A stretch of 64,000 bases of DNA from Sphingobium sp. Leaf26. GTDB lineage: Bacteria; Pseudomonadota; Alphaproteobacteria; Sphingomonadales; Sphingomonadaceae. The translations under genes and the position numbers were made by a program. Shown here one piece after another: positions 25,864-33,517 of the stretch. The notes beneath the pieces were generated by a model. The model did not search any database. It worked only from the letters and a program-made list of their open reading frames with translations, and was not told the DNA's origin. Location: contig NZ_LMKV01000028.1 in NCBI RefSeq assembly GCF_001421665.1, forward strand, positions 124,857 through 188,856, written 5' to 3'. Numbering within the stretch: the stretch's first letter is position 1; each line of letters begins with the position of its first letter.

Positions 25864-26627
25864 CAGAGACTATCCAGGAGGGTGGCGACGGTGCGGATCA
25901 ACAGCGCGATGTCGCCGTCGCGGGAAAGGCGATGGTCGCCATCCTTAATCAGCAGTGTCTGCACATCGGATGAACGCAACCGGTCCGCAACCTTGACCGC
26001 GACATACCAGGGCACGTCCCGGTCCTGCTGGCCATGCAGCAGCCGCACCGGGCAATCGATGCCGATTTCCCCCTCCAGCAACCGCAACGCCTGTCCAGAG
26101 TTCCAGAAGCCCAGCGTCGTGACGTAGGGCTGATCGCCATAGGGCGTCGGCTCCTCGATCCGCCCCTCCGTCTTCAGCAGCGCCTTGTCGGCATCGGTAA
26201 AGCCCCATTCGGTGAAATCGGGCGCAGCAGCGATGCCGACCAGCCCCCTGACCCGGTCCGGCCGCGCCAGCGCCACCAGCAAGGCCAGCCAGCCGCCCAT
26301 CGACGATCCGACCAGGACGACCGGCCCTTCGATCACCTGGTCGAGCAGCAGCAGCACATCGTCGCGCCAACTGGCCAGCGTGCCGTCCGCGAACCGCCCT
26401 TCGCTGGCGCCACAACCGGCATAGTCCATCCTTACCATCGCCTTCCCACGCCTGGCGGCCCACCGATCCAGCGCCAAGGCCTTTCCACCTTCCATGTCGG
26501 ACATATAGCCCGGCAGGAACAGGATGGTCGGCCCGGTCCCGGCCTGATGCCGATAGGCAAGGCGCAACCCGTCGGGCCGGGCGAACAGCGCGGGCGGGAA
26601 AGCGGGGGCGTCGGTCACGATCTTCAT
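25863..26627 (-). CDS. Alpha/beta hydrolase
   Basis: A 254-residue serine hydrolase. The oxyanion segment is TILFLPGYMSDMEGGKALALD, the nucleophile motif VLVGSSMGGWLALL (GxSxG) and the late histidine KDGDHRLSR, with Asp in HGQQDRDVPW. The pattern resembles bacterial palmitoyl-thioesterase-like hydrolases, but substrate is not clear. Start at ATG 26625-26627. It is the first gene of a two-gene operon with the TPR gene. Confidence 0.85.
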   Translation of the reverse strand: MKIVTDAPAFPPALFARPDGLRLAYRHQAGTGPTILFLPGYMSDMEGGKALALDRWAARRGKAMVRMDYAGCGASEGRFADGTLASWRDDVLLLLDQVIEGPVVLVGSSMGGWLALLVALARPDRVRGLVGIAAAPDFTEWGFTDADKALLKTEGRIEEPTPYGDQPYVTTLGFWNSGQALRLLEGEIGIDCPVRLLHGQQDRDVPWYVAVKVADRLRSSDVQTLLIKDGDHRLSRDGDIALLIRTVATLLDSL

Positions 26628-26764
26628 CCTTATATTCCGGCAGAGAGTAACCTGCCTTAGCCTGCCATCGACGTCGGGAACAGCCGATGACCGGCACGGC
26701 GCACCTCGCCACGGGGCCAGCATGAACTTTTTTCAGCGCCGATAAAAATAATCCGGTCAATGCG

Positions 26765-26792
26765 TTGACAGCTCTGGAGGCCGCCGTTAGAG
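26765..26792 (+). promoter_or_regulatory. Possible tRNA-Leu promoter
   Basis: TTGACA (26765-26770) is followed 16 bases later by TTAGAG, a poor -10 candidate, 18 bases before the tRNA start. The -35 is a perfect match; the -10 is weak. Confidence 0.35.
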
Positions 26793-26809
26793 GCGCACTC
26801 CTACCCCGT

Positions 26810-26896
26810 GCCCAGATGGCGGAATTGGTAGACGCACCAGCTTCAGGTGCTGGCGATCGCAAGGTCGTGGAGGTTCGAGTCCTCTTCTGGGCACCA
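26810..26896 (+). tRNA. tRNA-Leu (CAG anticodon)
   Basis: The sequence starts GCCCAGATGGCGGAATTGG and ends with the TTC-loop GGTTCGAGTCC, then TCTGGGC and encoded ACCA. The 7-bp acceptor (GCCCAGA with TCTGGGC) pairs perfectly. The anticodon stem and loop around CAGCTTCAGGTGCTG exposes CAG. A long variable arm (CGATCGCAAGGTCG) is typical for class II leucine tRNA. Its 3' end is a common integration site and an integrase gene starts 177 bases downstream. Confidence 0.96.
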
Positions 26897-27072
26897 CTGT
26901 CGCCTCTGGATTCGTCCAGAGGCGTCCAGTAAGCGGCTGGTTTCACAGCATTTTCCGACAGAGAATCGCCAGACACCGTCCGGCGAAATCCGGCTAAGGG
27001 CAACAGCAGCGGCAACAAATGTTGCTCTTATTGTTGCCCTCGGATCGACCCGGCCTTGCTGGGAAAACGACC

Positions 27073-28302
27073 ATGCTGACATACATCCAGATCAATGCCG
27101 CCAAGCCGAGAGAGAAGGCTTGGACTCTGAGCGATTCTCAAAGTCTCTATCTCGTCATTCAGCCCAACGGGTCGAAGCTATGGCGCTTCAACTACCGCTT
27201 TCTGGACAGACAGAAGAAGCTTCATCTCGGTGGGTGGCCGACAATAAGCCTTGCCGATGCACGTGTCCGACGCGACGAAGCCAAGAAGAAGATTGCTGAA
27301 GGGATCGATCCGGCGCTTGAGAAAAAGCGCGCGAGGATCGCCGCCAAGTATGCCGCAGCGAACACTTTCGAGGCGGTGGCGGAAGAATGGCTCGTCAAAT
27401 GCGAGCGAGACGGCCTCGCCCCAGTGACCGTAGACAAAATCCGCTGGCTGCTCGCCAAGGCCTACCCGGTCATCGGCAGTATCCCGATTGCGCAGATTAC
27501 CCCGCACGAGGCGCTTGCGGTCCTGCGCAAGGTGGAATCGACCGGCGCCTTTGAAAGCGCCCGGCGGATGCGAAGCGTCCTTAGCCGCGTCTTCCGCTAT
27601 GGCGTCGCGACGGTGCGGTGCGACAAGGACGTCGCCGCGGACCTGCGTGGTGCAATCGCCTCGCCAAAGGTGAAGCATTTCGCCGCCATCACCAAGCCGT
27701 CGGAGGTCGGTGCGCTGCTACGGGCCATCGACGGATACAGCGGTCACAAGGTGACGGTGATGGCGCTGCGGTTGTCCCCGCACGTTCTGCTCCGCCCTGG
27801 CGAGCTAAGGCAGGCGGAGTGGGCCGATATCGACTTCGAGGAGGCGATCTGGTTTATTCCGGCGGAACGCATGAAAATGCGAAGGCCGCACCGGGTGCCG
27901 CTGTCACGGCAGGTGATCGACATGCTCCAGGAACTTCACGAGCACACGCACTGGTGGAAATATCTGTTCCCGTGCCTGGGTAAACCGCGGAAGCCGATGT
28001 CGGAAAACGCCGTCAATCAGGGCTTGCGCAATCTCGGCTACACGAGCGACCAGATGACGGCGCACGGATTCCGGGCGATGGCTGCCACTCTTCTCAACGA
28101 GAGGGGCGAATGGAACCCAGACGCGATCGAGCGGCAACTCGCGCATGTCGACACCAACCAGGTGCGACGGGCTTACGCCCGAGGCGAGTATTGGGATGAG
28201 CGCGTGCAGATGATGCAAAGTTGGTCGGATTATCTCGACGAACTGCGGGATGGCGGCAAGATCCTCCGCCCCAGTTTCCCGTCGGCCCGGCGCGCGGTCT
28301 GA
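27073..28302 (+). CDS. int: Tyrosine recombinase (P4-type integrase)
   Basis: A 409-residue site-specific recombinase. The N-terminal DUF4102-like arm-binding region (GSKLWRFNYRFLDRQKKLHLGGWPTISLADAR) precedes a core-binding domain. The catalytic domain shows an Arg in LLRPGELRQAEW, His-x-x-Arg in TAHGFRAMAATLL, and the nucleophilic Tyr in RAYARGEYWDERVQMM. Start at ATG 27073; a GTG-less longer frame begins upstream without a site. Its position just after tRNA-Leu says that it inserted the downstream element into the tRNA 3' end. Confidence 0.93.
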   Translation: MLTYIQINAAKPREKAWTLSDSQSLYLVIQPNGSKLWRFNYRFLDRQKKLHLGGWPTISLADARVRRDEAKKKIAEGIDPALEKKRARIAAKYAAANTFEAVAEEWLVKCERDGLAPVTVDKIRWLLAKAYPVIGSIPIAQITPHEALAVLRKVESTGAFESARRMRSVLSRVFRYGVATVRCDKDVAADLRGAIASPKVKHFAAITKPSEVGALLRAIDGYSGHKVTVMALRLSPHVLLRPGELRQAEWADIDFEEAIWFIPAERMKMRRPHRVPLSRQVIDMLQELHEHTHWWKYLFPCLGKPRKPMSENAVNQGLRNLGYTSDQMTAHGFRAMAATLLNERGEWNPDAIERQLAHVDTNQVRRAYARGEYWDERVQMMQSWSDYLDELRDGGKILRPSFPSARRAV

Positions 28303-28378
28303 ATTTGGTTCGACACACTGGCGGTCCTCGGATCGCCAGCGTGCTCCGAAAGCCCGAATTTATCCCAAGGAATTCATC

Positions 28379-28966
28379 ATGTCCAAGTACGTCAAGCCAA
28401 CTCCGCTTGCCCAGCCTGTGAACGGCGGTGTGGCCGTAGGAAGCCTTGCGCAAGCCAAACGGCACAAGCGCAGGTTCGACGGGGTGATCACGATCGAGGA
28501 CCCTAACTGCCGCCCTAACATGCGCCTTCGATTTGCCCGAGACCCAGGGCAGTCGCACTTGGTCCTGCAATTTGAGGACGTCGATACCGACAGCCTTGGC
28601 ATTCGGGTAGCCACGGCAGAGCAAGTTCGTGAGGCGATCGATTTCGCCCGTCAATTTACGGGTCGCTCCCTGCTCGTGCACTGCTTCCACGGCGTAGGGC
28701 GCTCCGCCGGTATCGCGCTGAGCATCCTGGCGGACCGGCTCGGTACCGGCGAGGAGGCTATCGCGCTCGTCCAATTGCTGGCGGTCAGGCCTGAGGTCAC
28801 CCCCAACCTGGTTGTCGTGAAGCTAGCGGACCAGCTGCTGGGCCGGTCGGGAAATCTGATCGATGCGGTGGCCCGCTGGGAGACCACGGCTCCGGGGCTC
28901 AAGGAGGCGCGCAATGCGAGGATGAAATTCGTATGCTCCCGGCCGGAACTATATGCTCGCAGTTGA
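28379..28966 (+). CDS. Protein tyrosine phosphatase-like protein
   Basis: A 195-residue protein with the phosphatase P-loop HCFHGVGRSAG (HCx5R with Ser). Preceding it is FDGVITIEDPNCRP and LQFEDVDTD, which resembles the fold of dual-specificity phosphatases and cyclin-like PTPs. Substrate not known. The ribosome site AAGGA is 8 bases before the ATG at 28379. It follows the integrase by 76 bases on the same strand and may be part of the element's cargo. Confidence 0.75.
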   Translation: MSKYVKPTPLAQPVNGGVAVGSLAQAKRHKRRFDGVITIEDPNCRPNMRLRFARDPGQSHLVLQFEDVDTDSLGIRVATAEQVREAIDFARQFTGRSLLVHCFHGVGRSAGIALSILADRLGTGEEAIALVQLLAVRPEVTPNLVVVKLADQLLGRSGNLIDAVARWETTAPGLKEARNARMKFVCSRPELYARS

Positions 28967-29843
28967 AGCTAAGGCGTCTGTCTCGGTTGGGCCACAAAAA
29001 GGGTAGAGGCAAGGATCGGCTCTGGGACAAATCTGCCGATCAAACTATCTATCCTGCACGGCGGGTTTGGCGAGCAACGGTCATTTCCGGGCGAAGCCGA
29101 GGCGCGTCTTTTGGGCACAATGACAGTTGCCTTCCAGACCCCGAACGTGCTGCCGCGAACGAAGAAGGTGATGTGACGTGAAACACACAACGATCTCGAT
29201 GCTCACGCCGGAATCTGGTCGCTGTCCAGCATACGATTGATTATACCGCACGTATTCGATGCTAATCGCGACTAACGTCGTGACGCACCGCCTCGTGCAC
29301 GAAGTGCCTGAAGCCCATCTGGCGGAGCTCCTTACTGAAGAGGTCGTGACGACATCGAAGTCTGACTATGTCAGGGCACAGACGTTCTACGCCTTGATGC
29401 TTGGGCGTGAAGTCGCCATCAGGCCGACATTGCGGCCATCGACGCAGCGCGCCATCCCACTCGTGCGAACCGCCGCATTCAGGATTAATGGTAATGTATG
29501 CCAGTGACGGTAATCGGGCGCACTGTTTCGTGGCAGTTTGAAAGTAACCGATCGACGGGTTTCGGTGTAAGCAGCCTTTCAAGCGTCAAGCGGGGAACGA
29601 CCCGCCGGGCAGCGATCTCGTCCCCAAGCAGCCGGGCCGCTATAAGGCTGGAAGCGCGTATCAGGGCGCCAGGAATCGGGAGAAGTGGTGGATTCCTTCC
29701 AGACCGGTTTCAGCGACGCGCAGATTGATAGCGGACCTTCCGTTCGAATTGCCCACCGAGACGGTTCGCTACTAAAATCAGACGCTCCCGGGGTCTGCGG
29801 CAGCGTTCGCAAACGGTGACGAAAACTCGCAAAATGCGTAGTT
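28967..29843. other. Poorly coding region after the phosphatase gene
   Basis: 877 bases. Short open frames exist but none has a family or a good ribosome site. A frame without start codon (about 29535-29778, ending FELPTETVRY) is the only one with protein-like composition; it may be a gene remnant, but I do not recognise it. The region looks like decayed accessory DNA. Confidence 0.4.
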
Positions 29844-30977
29844 TCACACCGAGGCAAAAGGTTCGGCGCGAACCCCCACAACGCTGGGAGCGCGCAGAAA
29901 CATGACCACCCCCTCGCCAACCCCGAGATGCCCTGACACGATATCAGCCCGGACGGATCGCCAGGCATCGAAAATGTCCCGCTGGTAAGATGGCGGAACA
30001 GCGAGGTTAGAGACAACCACGTCGAGAAATGGCGTTCTAGCGTCAAGACCCAGATACCGCAGGTGCCAGAAGACATCGGCCGTATAGACCGCATGATCCA
30101 TTACGGCGCGCGCCTGCTTGGTCCCGCCCGCCCATTTGGCGGTAGGGGCGAAATCGGGAAGCGCGAAAATTTGCTCGATGCGATTCATTGTCATGCGCAT
30201 CCGGGCGCCCGGATGGGGATGCGATCCGCGAGGCGTCTCACCGATTGTCGCAGAAGATGAGCCATAGAACCGGCGAAACATGCACATAAGCCCGGTAGCA
30301 AGACACCAAAGCGTCGCCTCGCTTATCCCGCCGATGCTCTCGGCCATAAGGAGGTGCGTGATCGCCTCATAATCTGCAGCGAACTCAAATGCGTGACGCA
30401 CGGACGCGCTTCGGTCCTTTAATTCGTGGTCGTCGGCTGGTGCATCCTCAATGCCAGTGTCGTGGCTAAGCAACTCAGTTATGCCCTCCGCTTTTGCGAT
30501 CTCGCCATGCCGTTGAAGGAGATGCGCTTGCTCGTGGAGGAAAAGCCAGGTCGTCATAAGGCGGATGATCGTGATCTTAGCATCCTCGGGCGTGAGTCCG
30601 GCGGGAAGTACATCCTGTCGATCATTGCCGTAGGAGAGCAGATTGAAGATTGGGTCGAACTCGGGCTGTATCAGTACACGTCGACACGTCTCCGGCAGCA
30701 CGAACGCGTCACGATAGATGTCGATAGCGCTGCCGTAGCTCAGCCTCACTTGGTGTGTCCCGTCATCGATGACGTACGCGCCAGCACGGAATGCCTCGGT
30801 CGGTACCCAACTCACCTGGCACTTGATCTCACGATTTTTGTAGTGGCGATCCGAATAGCCCTTCTTCGCAAATTCGACGCACTGTCGAGCCACCTCGAGA
30901 ATGACAGGCTTATTGAGGAACTGTTCCTCTGCGGCGCGATCAAAGCGAAACGACACGATCCATTCTCCACCGAGCAT
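29844..30977 (-). CDS. Uncharacterised HExxH metallopeptidase-like protein
   Basis: A 377-residue protein of no family I can name. Around residue 148 the sequence LFLHEQAHLLQRHGEIAKAEG contains the zinc motif HEQAH. About 50 residues later, HAFEFAADYEAITHLL can supply the third ligand in the ExxxD-like manner of gluzincin-type peptidases. The N-terminus (GEWIVSFRFDRAAEEQFLNKPV) predicts a globular domain, and there is no signal peptide. It may be a cytoplasmic, regulatory or immunity-associated peptidase. It runs leftward, divergent from the next small gene. Confidence 0.55.
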   Translation of the reverse strand: MLGGEWIVSFRFDRAAEEQFLNKPVILEVARQCVEFAKKGYSDRHYKNREIKCQVSWVPTEAFRAGAYVIDDGTHQVRLSYGSAIDIYRDAFVLPETCRRVLIQPEFDPIFNLLSYGNDRQDVLPAGLTPEDAKITIIRLMTTWLFLHEQAHLLQRHGEIAKAEGITELLSHDTGIEDAPADDHELKDRSASVRHAFEFAADYEAITHLLMAESIGGISEATLWCLATGLMCMFRRFYGSSSATIGETPRGSHPHPGARMRMTMNRIEQIFALPDFAPTAKWAGGTKQARAVMDHAVYTADVFWHLRYLGLDARTPFLDVVVSNLAVPPSYQRDIFDAWRSVRADIVSGHLGVGEGVVMFLRAPSVVGVRAEPFASV

Positions 30978-30997
30978 CTGCTACGGTAATACCTGGA

Positions 30998-31216
30998 ATG
31001 GCAGCAGAGTACCAATGCGCGACGATCGGAAAAGAGCTCGGGTTAACATCGAAACGTCGGCTTACAGGATTGTCCTACCGCGTGCTCTATGCAGAACTAT
31101 GGGAGCTTGCCGTCCGGCAGCTTCTGTCCGATCCAAACGGTCGCACCGCGCTCGGTGAACGGCAACACATGGTCGGCAGCATCTGGAAGGTCGTGAGACA
31201 AACTTGCCGTTACTGA
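30998..31216 (+). CDS. Small hypothetical protein
   Basis: A 72-residue protein, MAAEYQCATIGKELGLTSKRRLTG, with a helical, tryptophan-containing middle (YAELWELAVRQLLSDPNGRTALGERQHMVG) and the ending WKVVRQTCRY. Its composition is that of a real small gene. No family is recognised and there is no good ribosome site. Divergent from the metallopeptidase-like gene, 20 bases between starts. Confidence 0.45.
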   Translation: MAAEYQCATIGKELGLTSKRRLTGLSYRVLYAELWELAVRQLLSDPNGRTALGERQHMVGSIWKVVRQTCRY

Positions 31217-31462
31217 GAGTGGCTTGAATGGCAATTCGTCCAGAACCCGCAATTTACTGGTCTTACAACTATCGATTTCCAGACTGAAGAGACGGAGGCC
31301 ACGAAGCGCTTGCCGAAGGTAATTGGGCAGTTCGCCAAGCCATGGCAGTCAGCGCGCCCTTGCATCCTCGCGGATCAGTGGGTGGCATCTTTTCTATGGC
31401 TCCTTAGCTGGCGCAAGCCTATTGCATGCCATAGTGCTGGCTGACGACCGAGGATCGCAAGA

Positions 31463-32680
31463 TTGCTGCTTTTGAAGAATGAGCGCGATACCGGCAATCG
31501 CTTACTCTTTATCTTTCTCTATGGGCTGGCGTTCATCGGTAGCTGCGTTGCCTATATTCCCATGTTCAGCCTCGTTCTGCCCGCGATGGTCGAAGCCATG
31601 GTATTTGAGCAAAGAGAGGTCTTGCTGACCCAAATGACATTCGCCGGCGCGATCGTGGCGAGTGGGGCCGGAATTTTGTTCGGCATCCTGAGCGATCGTA
31701 TGTATTGGATGACTGGGTCACGCCGTTTTTTGATCGGATTCGGCCTGATTTTGCTGCTCTTTGCTACGCTCGGTATCGCCTCATCGGACTCATTCGCCCC
31801 GTTATTCATCGCGGTGCTGCTATTCCAGGCTGCGCTCAACATGATGCTCGCATCGCTGATGGCGGTGCTGGCGGATGATGTACCGGACCGCCGCAAGGGG
31901 ATTGTGTCGGGAATTTTTTGCGCGGGAGCACCGTCCGCGAGCATCATTGGTGCGATGGTCAGCCGAAGCGTTCACCATATGCACCAGCCGATCATTTTCT
32001 GGTGCATCGCCGCAACGCTCATCATCCCGTTTCTATTCTTCAGGGGGCAGAGGCCCGGCGTTGGAGACGGTCTAGATAAGGAGATTCGTGGCTGGCCCGG
32101 TTCCTGGCGGGTTTTGGGTCTGGCATGGGCGGCCAGATTGTCGGTGCAACTCGCGGCCGTTGCTGTGACCACCTATTTCTACTTTTTCCTTTCAGACAGG
32201 CTGCAACTGGGAGCGGATCATGTCGGCGACCGGATGTCGAGCATCGCCGCTGTGATGGCCTGGGCAAGCGTTGCCGCAGTGGCCGTGACGTTGCTGGCTA
32301 GCTGGATCTCTGACCGGACGGGGCGCCGGAAGCCTATGATCGGCGCTTCCAGCGTCATCATGGCTGCGGGCCTGATGCTCATGGCATTTCAGCCCCGATG
32401 GGAGCTTGCGTCGCTGGGCTACGGCCTCTTCATCCTGGGATTTTCGACATTCAATGCATTGCATTGCGCGTTTACGGCGCAGATTCTTCCCTCGCCATCC
32501 CATCGGGCGCGTGATCTGGCGCTTTTCAATCTCACCAACACACTTCCGGCTCTTGCAGGCCCGCTGCTTGTCATGACGATCATGGGATCTGATGTGTTTT
32601 TCAAGACCCTGTGGAGCGTTTCGGCGCTTCTCTGCCTATTGGGAGGCATAGTCATGCAGTTCGCGCGGGGGCATCGCTGA
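31463..32680 (+). CDS. MFS transporter
   Basis: A 405-residue integral membrane protein with twelve predicted helices. The loop GILSDRMYWMTGSRR between helices 2 and 3 and ASWISDRTGRRKPMI in the second half are the major-facilitator signature A-type loops (G-x-x-S/D-R-x-G-R-R). The protein probably carries a sugar or glycoside across the inner membrane, because it opens a carbohydrate locus. Translation starts at TTG 31463, with AGGA upstream. Confidence 0.85.
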   Translation: MLLLKNERDTGNRLLFIFLYGLAFIGSCVAYIPMFSLVLPAMVEAMVFEQREVLLTQMTFAGAIVASGAGILFGILSDRMYWMTGSRRFLIGFGLILLLFATLGIASSDSFAPLFIAVLLFQAALNMMLASLMAVLADDVPDRRKGIVSGIFCAGAPSASIIGAMVSRSVHHMHQPIIFWCIAATLIIPFLFFRGQRPGVGDGLDKEIRGWPGSWRVLGLAWAARLSVQLAAVAVTTYFYFFLSDRLQLGADHVGDRMSSIAAVMAWASVAAVAVTLLASWISDRTGRRKPMIGASSVIMAAGLMLMAFQPRWELASLGYGLFILGFSTFNALHCAFTAQILPSPSHRARDLALFNLTNTLPALAGPLLVMTIMGSDVFFKTLWSVSALLCLLGGIVMQFARGHR

Positions 32681-32685
32681 TGCCT

Positions 32686-33312
32686 TTATGCTGCCTTTTT
32701 GCGTAAGAGGCCAAGCCATCCGCTGACGATGAACTCCGTCAACGCCGCGAACAGGGCTTCGACGTGATCGTCGGACCTTGGTTTATCATTCTCAAACGCG
32801 ATCTGGATGGCTCCAATCGTCATCTTGAAGCCAGCGTCGAAGCGATCGGCGGATAGTCCCGGCATGGCCCGCACCAACTCGTTGCGGATGAGGTTGCCAT
32901 TGGGGAAAATAAACTCTTCCAGTAGTGTGCGGTCGGATCGGCCCGGGTCATTGGCCTCCCGGACGAGGATGGCAGCAAAATAGCTTCCCCGCTCGCTTTT
33001 CAGCAAAATTCGCGGGCCATTGAGAAAGGCTGTCACCAGCCTCCTGATCTGCTCTTCTAGCGACATCGCAGGGTGCACCGCTAGGTCGCGAAGTAGCACA
33101 TCTGCAGAGATGGCAGGCATCCAATGTTCCCAGATCGCACGGTAGAGCGCCAGTTTCGTGCCATAATGATAGGGGATCGCCCCCAGTTGAGCACCGGCAT
33201 TCGCCGCGACTGTCCTCAGCGAGACGCCATCATAGCCCAGCGAAGCAAACAGCGGTTCGGCCGCCTCCAGAAGCCGCAATCTGGTTCGATTCTCGGTCTT
33301 GCTACGCACCAT
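32686..33312 (-). CDS. TetR/AcrR family repressor
   Basis: A 208-residue regulator, MVRSKTENRTRLRLLEAAEPLFASLGYDG. The helix-turn-helix is VSLRTVAANAGAQLGAIPYHYGTKLALYRA, the standard TetR motif ending in YHYG.K..LY. The C-terminal domain will bind a ligand. It stands between the MFS gene (convergent, ends 5 bases apart) and the TonB receptor (divergent), so it is the likely regulator of the sugar locus. Confidence 0.88.
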   Translation of the reverse strand: MVRSKTENRTRLRLLEAAEPLFASLGYDGVSLRTVAANAGAQLGAIPYHYGTKLALYRAIWEHWMPAISADVLLRDLAVHPAMSLEEQIRRLVTAFLNGPRILLKSERGSYFAAILVREANDPGRSDRTLLEEFIFPNGNLIRNELVRAMPGLSADRFDAGFKMTIGAIQIAFENDKPRSDDHVEALFAALTEFIVSGWLGLLRKKAA

Positions 33313-33421
33313 CCGGTCCCACTTAGCCCGCAAACACAGCAACGTCACGTCCGTATAAGCCCATTAAGCGAGCGCGACCGCCGCCATAGTCTCACGCTAT
33401 GGAACTCGAAAAAATAATTAT

Positions 33422-33438
33422 TTGTACGGCTGTATCAA
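33422..33438. promoter_or_regulatory. Possible operator, imperfect palindrome
   Basis: TTGTAC-GGCT-GTATCAA is a near-palindrome (TTGTAC against TTGATAC) in the 205-base space between the divergent TetR and TonB genes. It sits 80 bases before the receptor start. The link to the TetR protein is inference. Confidence 0.3.
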
Positions 33439-33517
33439 TTTTTGTAGGCCGGGTAGCAAGTTGTAGATTTGGTTTTTGAACCGGCTGGATAGCCGGGATA
33501 TACAGAGGGAGAGAATT

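Noticed and set aside
29259..29582. Two overlapping opposite frames in the gap after the phosphatase gene.
   Set aside because: Neither has a family, a ribosome site or protein-like composition.
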